In this document: positions 6,740 through 15,371 of the stretch, piece by piece
Numbering within the stretch: the first letter of the stretch is position 1
Layout: each line of letters opens with the position of its first letter
Assembly: GCA_050744085.1 (NCBI GenBank)
Contig: JBOGGU010000139.1
Span: 1-64,000 of the forward strand
Source of the DNA: JAVKSL01 sp050744085
Lineage (GTDB): Bacteria > Actinomycetota > Acidimicrobiia > Acidimicrobiales > JAJPHD01
Length of the DNA stretch: 64,000 nucleotides
Direction: 5' to 3'
Position numbers and translations under genes: made by a program
Notes under the pieces: model-generated
What the model was told of the DNA's origin: nothing
The model's input: the letters and a program-made list of their open reading frames with translations, nothing else
The model's database searches: none

Positions 6740-8941
6740 ATGACCGACGTGTCTGACAGCGTTAGCGAAAGCGAGAACCCAGCAATCCCCTCCCCGACGC
6801 CCAAGCCACATCGGCCCAGGACGAACCGGGACTGGTGGCCTAACCAGCCGGACCTGAGTGTTCTCCACCAGCACTCGCCCCTGTCCAATCCGATGGGCGC
6901 GGACTTCAACTACGCAGAAGAGTTCAAGATCCTCGACCTCGATGCGCTGAAGCGGGACATCTTCGAGGTTATGAGGACGTCGCAGGACTGGTGGCCGGCC
7001 GACTACGGCCACTACGGTCCGCTGTTCATCCGGATGGCTTGGCACAGCGCCGGCACCTACCGGATCCGCGACGGGCGCGGGGGCGCAGGATCGGGCACGC
7101 AGCGCTTTGCTCCCCTCAACAGCTGGCCCGACAACGCCAGCCTGGACAAGGCCCGCCGACTGCTCTGGCCGGTCAAGCAGCGGTACGGCCGCAAGATCTC
7201 CTGGGCCGACCTGATGATCCTGGCCGGCAACTGTGCCCTGGAGTCCATGGGCTTGGCGACGTTCGGTTTCGGTGGCGGGCGTGAGGACGTCTGGGAGCCG
7301 GAGGAGGACATCTACTGGGGCCCGGAGGAGACCTGGCTGGGCGACGAGCGCTACAGCGGCGACCGGGATCTGGCGGAGCCCTTCGGAGCCGTCCAGATGG
7401 GCCTGATCTACGTCAATCCCGAGGGGCCGAACGGTCGCCCCGACCCCCTCGCCGCGGCCGTCGACATCCGGGAGACTTTCGCTCGTATGGCCATGAACGA
7501 CGAGGAGACGGTCGCCCTCATCGCCGGGGGGCACACCTTCGGCAAGACCCATGGTGCCGCCAATGCCGATCAATACGTCGGGCGCGAGCCGGAGGCCGCC
7601 GGCATCGAGGAGCAGGGCCTCGGCTGGAGGAACACCTTCGGCACCGGCAGCGGCGACGACGCGATCACCAGCGGGTTGGAGGGAGCGTGGACACCCAGCC
7701 CGACGAAATGGGACAACAGCTTCTTCGCGACCCTGTTCGGCTTCGAATGGGAGCTGACCCATAGCCCCGCCGGCGCCAATCAGTGGCGTCCCACCGATCG
7801 GGCGACGGACGATACCGTGCCGGATGCCCATGACCCGTCGAAGCGCCACGCCCCCATGATGCTCACGACCGACCTGGCGTTGCGGCTCGACCCGACCTAC
7901 GAGCCGATCTCCCGGCACTACTACGAGAACCCGGACGAGCTCGCCGACGCTTTCGCCCGGGCGTGGTTCAAGCTCACCCACCGTGATATGGGACCGGTCG
8001 CGCGCTACCTGGGGCCCGAAGTCCCCCAAGAGCAGCTGATCTGGCAGGACCCGGTCCCGGCCGTCGATCACGAGCTGGTCGACGAGAGCGATGTCGCCAC
8101 CCTGAAGCGAACGATCCTCGCATCGGGACTGTCCGTTGCCCAGCTGGTCTCGACCGCCTGGGCCTCGGCGTCTACCTTCCGCGACAGCGACAAGCGCGGT
8201 GGAGCCAACGGGGCCCGCATCCGCCTCGCGCCACAGAAGGACTGGGACGTCAACAACCCCGCCGAGCTGGCCACGGTGCTGCAGGCCCTGGAAGGGATCC
8301 AGGTGGGCTTCAACGACTCGCAGTCAGGCGCCAAGAGGGTCTCCCTCGCCGACCTGATCGTCCTCGGCGGGTGTGCCGCGGTCGAGCAGGCGGCCAGGGA
8401 CGCCGGGCACGACGTGGCTGTCCCCTTCTCGCCGGGACGCACCGATGCCTCGTCCACCGAGACCGACGTCGAAGCCTTCGCCGTGCTCGAGCCGACGGCC
8501 GACGGGTTCCGCAACTACTTCCGGGCTGGGGACAAGAGGCGGCCCGAGGACTGCCTGGTGGATCGGGCCACTCTACTGAGCCTGACCGCTCCGGAGATGA
8601 CGGTGCTCGTCGGCGGGTTGCGTGTCCTGAGCACCGGCCCAGGGCCCGGTGTGTTTACCAGCCGGCCGGGGACGCTGACCAACGACTTCTTCGTCAACCT
8701 GCTCGACATGGGCACGGTGTGGAAGGCGTCCTCCACAGAGCACGTCTACGAGGGCCGCGACCGGCAGACCGGCACGCCGCGCTGGACCGGAACTGCCGTC
8801 GACCTTGTCTTCGGTTCGAGCTCCCAGCTCCGAGCCGTCGCCGAGGTGTACGGGAGCGAGGACGGACAGGAGAAGTTCGTGCAGGACTTCGTGGCTGCGT
8901 GGGACAAGGTCATGAACCTGGACCGCTTCGACCTGACCTGA
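6740..8941 (+). CDS. katG: Catalase-peroxidase KatG
   Basis: 733 residues, full length. It removes H2O2 and peroxides with haem b in the cytoplasm, and in mycobacteria activates isoniazid. The N-terminal active domain shows distal MAWHSAGTYR (W101, H102), Y224 (GLIYVNPEG) and M250 (FARMAMND), the three residues of the Met-Tyr-Trp cross-link (W101-Y224-M250). The proximal haem ligand is H265 in GGHTFGKTHG. The C-terminal half repeats the fold without haem. The ATG has AAGGAGA at good spacing. It lies 107 nt after furA and is probably co-transcribed with it. Confidence 0.97.
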   Translation: MTDVSDSVSESENPAIPSPTPKPHRPRTNRDWWPNQPDLSVLHQHSPLSNPMGADFNYAEEFKILDLDALKRDIFEVMRTSQDWWPADYGHYGPLFIRMAWHSAGTYRIRDGRGGAGSGTQRFAPLNSWPDNASLDKARRLLWPVKQRYGRKISWADLMILAGNCALESMGLATFGFGGGREDVWEPEEDIYWGPEETWLGDERYSGDRDLAEPFGAVQMGLIYVNPEGPNGRPDPLAAAVDIRETFARMAMNDEETVALIAGGHTFGKTHGAANADQYVGREPEAAGIEEQGLGWRNTFGTGSGDDAITSGLEGAWTPSPTKWDNSFFATLFGFEWELTHSPAGANQWRPTDRATDDTVPDAHDPSKRHAPMMLTTDLALRLDPTYEPISRHYYENPDELADAFARAWFKLTHRDMGPVARYLGPEVPQEQLIWQDPVPAVDHELVDESDVATLKRTILASGLSVAQLVSTAWASASTFRDSDKRGGANGARIRLAPQKDWDVNNPAELATVLQALEGIQVGFNDSQSGAKRVSLADLIVLGGCAAVEQAARDAGHDVAVPFSPGRTDASSTETDVEAFAVLEPTADGFRNYFRAGDKRRPEDCLVDRATLLSLTAPEMTVLVGGLRVLSTGPGPGVFTSRPGTLTNDFFVNLLDMGTVWKASSTEHVYEGRDRQTGTPRWTGTAVDLVFGSSSQLRAVAEVYGSEDGQEKFVQDFVAAWDKVMNLDRFDLT

Positions 8942-9102
8942 CCCGGGCGCACCCAGCCAAACGCGCCCAGCCGCCTTGGGGCCCGAGGGTTGGTGGGCAC
9001 GGCGGCCCGGCGCGCCGAGGCATATTCCTAAGACCTCGACGAGGCCGACCCACCTGGCGCAGCGAATCGCAGTCCTCGGCGAAGCACTCGCCGAGCCTAA
9101 GT

Positions 9103-9116
9103 TACACTCATCGAGT
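9103..9116 (+). promoter_or_regulatory. vapB promoter/operator
   Basis: TACACT (9103-9108) fits an actinobacterial -10 and is followed 8 nt later by the ATG of vapB, without a Shine-Dalgarno. The arms ACTC (9106-9109) and GAGT (9113-9116) form an inverted repeat abutting the start codon, the expected place for VapB autorepression. Confidence 0.5.
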
Positions 9117-9332
9117 ATGACTGGACGTGTGGGTGCGAAGGGCCAGGTGGTCATCCCCAAGTCGCTTCGGGACGAGGCGAACCTCCACCCCGGTGACGAG
9201 GTCGACTTCGAGTTGAAAGATGGTGAGATCGTGCTCAGGGCGTCGCGTCTGCCAAGAGCCTTGGGGGGCCGGTTCGCAGGAAGCGGCATGGCCTCCCGCT
9301 TGCTCGAAGACCGAGGACGAGAGCCTCGATGA
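9117..9332 (+). CDS. vapB: AbrB/SpoVT-type antitoxin of a VapBC pair
   Basis: 71 residues. The swapped-hairpin AbrB/MazE fold is clear: VGAKGQVVIPKSLRDEANLHPGDEVDFELKDGEIVLR. The C-terminal tail, basic and ending RGREPR, would bind and block the toxin. It overlaps vapC by ATGA (9329-9332), so translation is coupled. It neutralises the PIN-domain RNase and represses the operon through the short inverted repeat over its start. Confidence 0.88.
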   Translation: MTGRVGAKGQVVIPKSLRDEANLHPGDEVDFELKDGEIVLRASRLPRALGGRFAGSGMASRLLEDRGREPR

Positions 9333-9718
9333 ACGCCTGTCTTGATTCGTGGGCGGTCCTGGCATGGCTGGATGGCGAGGAACCCGCGCTCTCCCGGGTG
9401 AATGACCTGATCAGCTCGAGGCCGGTAATCAGTTGGATTAACCTCATCGAGGTTTACTATCGCCTGGAGCGCGATCACGGCCGGGAGCTCGCCGACGAGA
9501 CCTTGAGCATGCTTCGGGCCAGCCTCGCTCCAGACCTGCCGGGCACCGCCCGGATGGTGGAGGTGGCCCGACTCAAGGCCCGTGCCCCGATCGCCCTTGG
9601 CGACTGCTTCGCGGCCACGACAGCCGCCGCCCACGGCGTCGTCCTACTGACCGGCGACCCTGAGCTCATCGAGCTCCCCGCCGCGCCTTGCGCAGTCGAA
9701 GACCTCCGCGCCAGGTAG
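9329..9718 (+). CDS. vapC: PIN-domain ribonuclease toxin VapC
   Basis: 129 residues. PIN signatures: LDSWAVLAWL (first Asp, D6), INLIEVYYRL (Glu), and LGDCFAATTAAAHGVVLLTGDPEL (two further acidic residues), which together bind Mg2+ for RNA cleavage. Characterised relatives cut tRNAs or rRNA. Start codon overlaps the stop of vapB. All four expected acidic positions are present, so it looks functional. Confidence 0.9.
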   Translation: MNACLDSWAVLAWLDGEEPALSRVNDLISSRPVISWINLIEVYYRLERDHGRELADETLSMLRASLAPDLPGTARMVEVARLKARAPIALGDCFAATTAAAHGVVLLTGDPELIELPAAPCAVEDLRAR

Positions 9719-9820
9719 ACAACACCCCCGTCTTCCCGGAGCCGGAGAAAGGGGATCCGGGCGAAGGTGCGGTGGCCCGCTCGATGCTCGGCTTTCGTCG
9801 AAGGGCTACGATCGGTGGCA

Positions 9821-10153
9821 GTGGCCTACGACGAAGAGCTGGCCGATCGGGTGCGCGAGCTGGTCCCTGTGGCGCTCGACCTCCAAGAGAAGCAGATGTT
9901 CGGCGGCTTGTCCTTCCTGGTCGGGGGCAAGATGGCCATCGCGGTCAGCGGCGAGGGCGGACTCTTGGTGCGGGTCGACCCGCAGATGTGCGATCACTTG
10001 GTGGATACCACGACCGCGGAGGTCGCCGTGATGAAGGGCCGGCCGATGACCGGGTGGCTTCGGGTCCCGCTGGCAGGCGTCGCCACCGACGCCGAGCTGG
10101 ACCGGTGGGTGCAGCTGGGAACCAGCTACGCACGGACACTGACCCCCACCTGA
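9821..10153 (+). CDS. TfoX N-terminal-domain protein
   Basis: 110 residues: VAYDEELADRVRELV, then KQMFGGLSFLVGGKMAIAV and GWLRVP, matching the TfoX/Sxy N-terminal domain, which here occurs alone. Most actinobacterial stand-alone versions are uncharacterised, and a competence role should not be assumed. The GTG at 9821 lies 8 nt after a TACGAT -10-like box (9807-9812), a leaderless arrangement; another GTG lies at 9815. Confidence 0.75.
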   Translation: MAYDEELADRVRELVPVALDLQEKQMFGGLSFLVGGKMAIAVSGEGGLLVRVDPQMCDHLVDTTTAEVAVMKGRPMTGWLRVPLAGVATDAELDRWVQLGTSYARTLTPT

Positions 10154-10208
10154 GCGTCCCCAAAGGCTGCTTACCGTCCCAGCGTGGGACGCCTCGACGT
10201 GCGCCCGG

Positions 10209-10775
10209 CTATTTGCCGCTGGTCACGGCCCTCAGCTCATCGAGGGACTCTCGGATGAGTTGTGGCAGGGTTCGCCGGTTGGACTCCTCGACCCAGCGTT
10301 CGACCGCGACGCTGAACACGGCCACCCCTGCCTCGGCGGTCAGGCGCGCGGACCGGTCTCTGACCCCACGCCGTCGCAACGCATCGGCGAGCGCCCCGGA
10401 CAGCGATGCCAGCTTGATCAGCTCGCGCTCTCGCAGCTCGGCGCTCGCAGCGATGACCTTCTGGCGCTGGCGGGAGTAATCGCCGCGTTCCTGGAGTAGG
10501 GTGCCAGCGGCATCGAGGGCCCCGGCGACTGCGTCGATCGGCTGGGCGGATTCGGGCGCGCTGGCTACGGCGTCGACCAGGAGCTCCTGCAGGGCTCCCG
10601 CTCCCCAGAACAGTACCTCACGCTTGTCGGCGAAGTACCGGAAGAAGGTCCGCTCGGTGAGCCCTGCGCTTGCGGCGATCTCGGCGACGGTGGTGTTCTC
10701 GAACCCCCGCTCGCCGTATAGCTGGAGGGCAGCCTCTGCGAGCCTGCCGCGGCTGTCCGGTTCCCAGCGGCCCAT
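10209..10775 (-). CDS. TetR-family transcriptional regulator
   Basis: 188 residues from the ATG at 10775. The N-terminal helix-turn-helix is typical (RLAEAALQLYGERGFENTTVAEIAASAGLTERTFFRYFADKRE, about residues 10-52). The C-terminal part is an all-helical ligand and dimerisation domain. The target is unknown. Its own upstream region has been replaced by a TnpB fragment beginning only about 14 nt beyond the start codon, so the native promoter and any divergent target gene are lost. Expression may now come from within the TnpB remnant. Confidence 0.88.
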   Translation of the reverse strand: MGRWEPDSRGRLAEAALQLYGERGFENTTVAEIAASAGLTERTFFRYFADKREVLFWGAGALQELLVDAVASAPESAQPIDAVAGALDAAGTLLQERGDYSRQRQKVIAASAELRERELIKLASLSGALADALRRRGVRDRSARLTAEAGVAVFSVAVERWVEESNRRTLPQLIRESLDELRAVTSGK

Positions 10776-10788
10776 GCCCCCACGAGGG

Positions 10789-11700
10789 GAGCGCACGGTC
10801 CTCTCGGCGACGGTGGCGGAGTGCGCCGGGCGGTGGTACGTGAGCTTCGGATGCCAGGTGGACCGTACTGAGGCATTGCCAGGGCAGCCTGATGCGGTGG
10901 TCGGCGTCGACTTGGGCGTGAAGTCCCTGGCCGTACTGTCCACCGGCGAGGTGATCCCCAACCCCAAGCACGCATCGCGCTACGCCCGGCGCATCGCTCG
11001 TCTCCAGCGCCAGTGTGCCCGCCGGGCCGGGCCGGGCAAGGGCCACCCGCCCTCCAAGCGTTGGCGGGCTTCGGCGGCCAGGCTCGGCCGGGCTCATGCC
11101 AAGGTGTCCGCCGCACGGGCAGACGGCCTGCACAAGCTCACCACGAGGCTCGCCACCACCTATGGGACAGTGGTGGTCGAGGACCTCAACGTGGCGGGGA
11201 TGACCGCTTCCGCCAAAGGCTCGGGCCACTGGCGGGGCAAAGCTGGGCTCAACCGGGCTGTGTTGGACGCCTCCCCAGCTGAGTTGCGCCGCCAGCTCGC
11301 CTACAAGAGTGCCTGGTACGGGAGCACCCTGGTGGTGGCCGACCGGTGGTATCCCTCCTCGAAGACCTGCTCGTCGTGCAAGGCAGTGAAAGCCAAGCTG
11401 TCCCTCGCCGAGCGCAGCTACCGCTGCGAGTGTTGCGGCCTGGTCCTGAACCGGGACGCCAACGCCGCGCTCAACCTGGCCTCGCTCGTCGAGGCCGTCG
11501 GTACTGGTACCGCCAGTGGGGCGGGAACCGGCCAGGGCGACCTGGCGAACGGACGGGGAGAGGAGAGGTTCATGGGCTCGCCCAAGTGCTCCTCGACGAA
11601 CCGTCAAGACGGCACCGGCCGATCCCGGCCGGACAGGACCGTCACCGTCACCCGGCAACGGGTGGCTCCGAAGCCCGGTCTCGTCCAAAGTGACAGATGA
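10789..11700 (+). pseudogene. Truncated TnpB (IS200/IS605-type OrfB nuclease)
   Basis: Homology begins abruptly at about 10789 with RTVLSATVAECAGRWYVSF, about 150 residues into a normal TnpB. From there the protein is intact: RuvC-I DAVVGVDLGVKSLAVL (Asp), RuvC-II TVVVEDLNV (Glu), a zinc ribbon CSSC ... CECC and RuvC-III LNRDANAALN (Asp). The missing N-terminus carries the helix-turn-helix and wedge that grip the target and guide RNA, so this copy should not be a working RNA-guided nuclease. No TnpA is present. The 3' end, where TnpB loci encode their omega-RNA, abuts a broken sigma-factor gene near 11,710. Confidence 0.85.
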
Positions 11701-12076
11701 GACAGATTTCGGAACGGCTCAGCTTGTCCAGCACCACCAGCAACGCCGGGCCGACCTGCTCGTCGATCAGCGCCTGGTCTTCGGGGCCCGGCCCGCTCTT
11801 GGTGAGCGCCAGCGCTCCGAGGCCCTCAGGGTCCATAGCCACCTCGCCACGCGACCGACGAGAGCGCAGCATGTCCAAGCACACCCGAGCCACGACTGTG
11901 GTCAGCCATCCGCCCAGGTTGTGGATGGCGCTGGTGTCCGATCGAGCCGCCCGCAGCCAGGACTCCTGCACTGCGTCGTCGGCTTCGGTCGACGATCCCA
12001 GCATCCGGTAGGCCACCGCGTGCAGGTGGCTCCGGTGTTCCTCGAAGCCCCCACTGAGCGGGCTCGAATCGTTCAT
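11648..12076 (-). pseudogene. ECF41-type sigma factor, C-terminally truncated
   Basis: The intact part reads FEEHRSHLHAVAYRMLGSSTEADDAVQESWLRAA, the sigma-70 region 2 of the SigJ/ECF41 group, and continues to the start of region 4 (VVLDKLSRSE). After about 11,715 the sequence is no longer sigma-like and corresponds to the end of the TnpB element, then stops at 11648. Region 4.2 and the SnoaL-like C-terminal extension of ECF41 factors (normal length near 290) are missing. It faces the carboxymuconolactone-decarboxylase-family gene, the standard partner of ECF41 sigmas. The frame still opens with ATG but should be inactive. Confidence 0.8.
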
Positions 12077-12078
12077 CT

Positions 12079-12105
12079 GGTCACAATCGCCCGTCCCCGT
12101 CCGTC
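12079..12105 (+). promoter_or_regulatory. ECF41-type promoter
   Basis: GGTCACA (12079-12085), a 16-nt spacer and CGTC (12102-12105) differ by one base from the published ECF41 consensus as I recall it (TGTCACA-N16-CGTC). It points into the CMD-family gene at 12170, whose start lies about 65 nt beyond the -10. Its cognate sigma gene next door is truncated. Confidence 0.6.
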
Positions 12106-12169
12106 ATAGCAAAGACGTACCAGGTCGGGTCGATGTGACCGGCCGGAACCCGAGAAGGAGGCAAGGACT

Positions 12170-12628
12170 ATGCAATCACGGATGGGCAACCCGGCGATGG
12201 TAGTGCCCGACGCCATGGAGACCCTGCAGGCCCTGGGAGCGGCGGTGGAGCGCGCCGGCGTTCCGGCAGGGCTCCGGGAGCTGCTCCATATACGGGCCAG
12301 CCAGATCAACGGGTGCGGCGTATGCCTGGACGGCCACTGGCGCATCGCCAGGAAGGAAGGCGAGACCGACGAGCGGCTCTTCTCGGTCGCCGCCTGGCGG
12401 GAGACGCCGTACTTCACCGATGCGGAGCGAGCCGCGCTGGCCCTTGTCGAGGCGGTCACCCGGCTCAGCGACCGTGCCGACCCGGTCCCCGACCAGGTCT
12501 GGGACGAGGCCGCCAAGCACTTCGACGAGCTCGCCCTGGGGGCCCTGGTCCTCACCATGGCCAACATCAACGTGTGGAACCGCCTCAACGTTGCCACCCG
12601 GCAGGTCGCCGGCCAGTGGGCGCCATGA
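12170..12628 (+). CDS. Carboxymuconolactone-decarboxylase/AhpD-family protein
   Basis: 152 residues after a strong GAAGGAGG. It has the AhpD-type active-site segment ELLHIRASQINGCGVCLDGHW with the CxxC pair and following His, which acts in peroxide reduction through thiols. ECF41 sigma genes are regularly paired with proteins of this family. An ECF41-like promoter lies upstream, so this is the probable target of the broken sigma factor; expression may now depend on another sigma or be lost. Confidence 0.87.
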   Translation: MQSRMGNPAMVVPDAMETLQALGAAVERAGVPAGLRELLHIRASQINGCGVCLDGHWRIARKEGETDERLFSVAAWRETPYFTDAERAALALVEAVTRLSDRADPVPDQVWDEAAKHFDELALGALVLTMANINVWNRLNVATRQVAGQWAP

Positions 12629-12707
12629 GCGAGCCCGCCCGACGCTGAGGTTGGCACTGTGAGGCCTCCCGCGCCCGCCTGGAGGTGACAGGCTCATTGC
12701 ATTCCCA

Positions 12708-12713
12708 TAGGCT
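12708..12713 (+). promoter_or_regulatory. Leaderless -10 box TAGGCT
   Basis: TAGGCT is followed by 8 nt and the ATG at 12722, with no Shine-Dalgarno. The same hexamer at nearly the same distance precedes several other start codons in this window. Confidence 0.5.
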
Positions 12714-12721
12714 GGGTTGCC

Positions 12722-14533
12722 ATGGCTCGGCGTAATCGACACCCGAAAGGGGGGAGGACAACGCCGAAGGGGACTCGACCCCACGAACCGAGGGAGCATG
12801 ACCTGATGCGCGAGGTCAGCGCTCGCCTGGACACGGGTTCCCCGCTCGATCTGCTAGCCGAGGTCTCCACGCTGATCGCGGCGCTGGCACCACCTCACAC
12901 TCCATTCCAGCGCGGCGGGCAAGCCAAGGCGGAGATTCCCTCGCTGGGCGAGATGGTGGAATCTTTGGCCGGGGCGGACCGGCTGGAGACCACGGCCATC
13001 CTGGCCGGGTTTGCCCATCTGGCTCCCGACGAGCTACTGCGGGCCCGGGCCCGGCGAGCGGTCGCCGGGCGGTCCCACCCTCTCCCCGGTTGGCTGGCCC
13101 GGCTGGGCAGCGCCCAGCCGGGCCGGGTGATGGAGATGGTGCATGTGCTCCGGGATGGCGACAACGTCATGGTCGAGGTTCACCTTTCCAACCCTGACGG
13201 CCTTGCCACTGGGGACACCGTGCAAGCCCTATCGGTGGTGGTCTACATCGACCACAACCTGGGCAGCGTGGTCAAGGACGCCTTCGTGGTCCCAGGATCG
13301 CTCGATGACCTGGTGGGGGTCATGAAGAGCCACGCCGACACCGAGGACCTCCAATGGCGGGACCTCGACCCAGCCGCGGCGAGGGCTCGGATCCTTGAGG
13401 GTGTCGAGCACGGGGCCATAATGTTCCCTCCGCTCGAAAGTGACACCTGGCCGGCCTGCCGGCCCTTGGTCGAGTGGGCCGCGCGGCTACTGCCCGAGGG
13501 TGGCAATGGCTACGAGCGGCCCGAGTGGGACGAAGAGTCCAGGTCGGAGGTCACCGCTGCCTTCTTTGCCTCGCCACAGGGGCAGCCCGTCGACCGCGCC
13601 GCTCACAGGCAGCTCTTCGAGCCGATGCTTTGGTTTGCCACTGACTACGGCCCAGGTGACCCGTTGCACTGGAGCCCGACCTCTGTGGAGATCCTCCTCA
13701 CGGACTGGATCCCTCGCAAGATCGTCGCCCCGCCCGAGTTCCTTGCCGGCGCGCCCGAGGTGCTCCGGGCCTTCATCGCCTACGCCCACGCCCAGCGCGG
13801 CATCCGCCCGGGGCTCACCACCGAGACGCTCGAAGCCGTGGATCGCTGGGAGCCTGAGTACCAGGAGACGATCCGCACGGCCCGCCCGCAGGGGCCCGCG
13901 GCGCTCCTGGCGGCGATCGGGGCCCTGGACCCCGACGGCCCCTGGGAGATGGCTGACCAGTTCGACGAGCCCTACGACCCCGCTCAGGCGCTGCTCGACA
14001 GCCTGCGTAGCGCCGTCGGCGGCAACGACGCGCTTTGGGCTTTGGACAGCCTCCCGCTCCCCGACGAGGCCTTCGCCTGGGAGGGCATCGACACGGACAT
14101 CCAGGCCAGGGTGGCTGATGTGCTGGGGCGATGCGATCGCTTCTGCGACGACCGGCTGGACGACGAGTACCGCACCGCGTGCAGACGCTTCCTCGCCCGG
14201 GTGGCAAGGAACGATGCCGAGGTCTTCCGCCGCCGGGGCAGGGTCGAGACCGCGGCCGCGGCAATCTGTTGGAGCATCGGCAAGGCCAACGAGGCTTTCA
14301 CCCCGCCTGCGTCGGGGGGCGGGATGCTGGTCAAGGACTTGGTGGCTTATTTTGGCCTCGCCCAGGGCAGCGTCTCCCAGCGGGCTGCGACCATGATCAG
14401 GGCGGCCGGGGTCGCGCCATCCCAGGGCTACTACGCCGCGTGGGGGGTCGACCTTGGCGACCCCAACCTCCTGGTCTCCGAGCGCCGACGCCGGATCATT
14501 GACAACCGCGACCTGATCCCCGAGACCTGCTGA
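12722..14533 (+). CDS. Hypothetical protein, DUF6398-like C-terminus
   Basis: 603 residues, hydrophilic, no signal peptide or membrane span. The N-terminus is basic (ARRNRHPKGGRTTPKGTRP), followed by a helical acidic region. About residues 485-560 read RRFLARVARNDAEVFRRRGR ... AAAAICWSIGKAN ... LVKDLVAYFGLAQGSVSQRA, a module I tentatively associate with DUF6398, which contains a helix-turn-helix-like element. Homologues are usually annotated only as hypothetical, sometimes with SEC-C-like or plasmid-related modules. No catalytic motif recognised. Transcription is probably leaderless from TAGGCT. Confidence 0.8.
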   Translation: MARRNRHPKGGRTTPKGTRPHEPREHDLMREVSARLDTGSPLDLLAEVSTLIAALAPPHTPFQRGGQAKAEIPSLGEMVESLAGADRLETTAILAGFAHLAPDELLRARARRAVAGRSHPLPGWLARLGSAQPGRVMEMVHVLRDGDNVMVEVHLSNPDGLATGDTVQALSVVVYIDHNLGSVVKDAFVVPGSLDDLVGVMKSHADTEDLQWRDLDPAAARARILEGVEHGAIMFPPLESDTWPACRPLVEWAARLLPEGGNGYERPEWDEESRSEVTAAFFASPQGQPVDRAAHRQLFEPMLWFATDYGPGDPLHWSPTSVEILLTDWIPRKIVAPPEFLAGAPEVLRAFIAYAHAQRGIRPGLTTETLEAVDRWEPEYQETIRTARPQGPAALLAAIGALDPDGPWEMADQFDEPYDPAQALLDSLRSAVGGNDALWALDSLPLPDEAFAWEGIDTDIQARVADVLGRCDRFCDDRLDDEYRTACRRFLARVARNDAEVFRRRGRVETAAAAICWSIGKANEAFTPPASGGGMLVKDLVAYFGLAQGSVSQRAATMIRAAGVAPSQGYYAAWGVDLGDPNLLVSERRRRIIDNRDLIPETC

Positions 14534-14603
14534 CACCGCCAGAGGCAATCGGTGTCGGGAGCATACCTGCCCCGCTGGCCCTCCCTGGCGTTCGGACAGG
14601 CCC

Positions 14604-15014
14604 TTAGACAGGGTCGACGTTGCGCTTCGAACCCTGGTTGCCGTCGGGTCCCAGCCCCCAGCTGATGATGCGTCTTGGGTGGACCCGGATGATGTCATCG
14701 TTCTGCCCCGGCTGGGCGGCTGAGGGTTGGGCTCTCAACGCCTCGGCCCTGCCGCGGACCTCGAGGCAGCGAACCACCCAAGGGTCCACCGAAGCGATGT
14801 CATCCACCACGAAGGCGACCTCGCCGGTCGCCGCCACATTGTGGAACTTGGCGCTGGAGGCCATGTTCCAGCCACCGATGTCGATCGTGCCGGTCTCGGG
14901 GTTGACGCTGAAGCCGACCGGGCTGTTCTGCAGGGTCCCGCCGGGGGTCAGGGTGCCCAGGCGGCCAAGGCGTTCGGAGCTCATGTAGGCCAGCTCGGCC
15001 TTGCTGAATACCAT
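14604..15014 (-). CDS. PPOX-class F420/FMN-dependent oxidoreductase
   Basis: 136 residues. The ATG at 15014 follows AAAGGAC at proper spacing; an upstream in-frame extension is not supported. The sequence is typical of the pyridoxamine-5'-phosphate-oxidase-like split barrel: FSKAELAYMSSERLGRLGTL ... VGFSVNPETGTIDIGG ... KFHNVAATGEVAFVVDDI ... VRCLEVRGRAEAL ... DIIRVHPRRIISWGL. Related actinobacterial proteins use F420H2 or bind FMN. Substrate unknown. Confidence 0.85.
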   Translation of the reverse strand: MVFSKAELAYMSSERLGRLGTLTPGGTLQNSPVGFSVNPETGTIDIGGWNMASSAKFHNVAATGEVAFVVDDIASVDPWVVRCLEVRGRAEALRAQPSAAQPGQNDDIIRVHPRRIISWGLGPDGNQGSKRNVDPV

Positions 15015-15140
15015 TCGTGTCCTTTCGATAGCGTTCATGGCTGGGTGGGATTCGCATCGCCCGGGACAACACCCAAGGACGCGCCGGGAAGGCCAAGGAC
15101 GCCGCTCGCCGGAGACGTTCGATGACCTCGATCCGCCGGG

Positions 15141-15221
15141 GTTGCCCCCTGGGCCCAGCCAGTTGGCAAGCTTGACGAAGCCGAAGGTCCGGTAGTGATC
15201 GACTTGCTGGTCGCTGAGCAC
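15141..15221 (-). pseudogene. N-terminal remnant of a phytanoyl-CoA-dioxygenase-like gene
   Basis: A frame starting (GTG) LSDQQVDHYRTFGFVKLANWL closely resembles the opening of phytanoyl-CoA dioxygenases (Fe/2-oxoglutarate oxygenases). Homology stops after about 25 residues, and nothing of the catalytic HxD...H core follows. It is probably a deletion remnant upstream of the PPOX gene. Confidence 0.45.
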
Positions 15222-15371
15222 CGTGGCACTTACCCTATGCTGACTCGGTCGTCATCGGGGCGGGGACGGCCACCTGCCCACTCGGGGCCGGGATGGCGCC
15301 GGGCTGTCCGGGAAGGGCGCGCTCAGGTAGGCTGACGCCCTCAGGTTCGCCCACCGATGGGAGGCACAACA

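Noticed and set aside
6575..8071. 498-aa minus-strand frame opposite katG
   Set aside because: It is fully antisense to a perfectly conserved katG, with an Arg/Gly/Val-rich composition expected from GC-skewed shadow frames.
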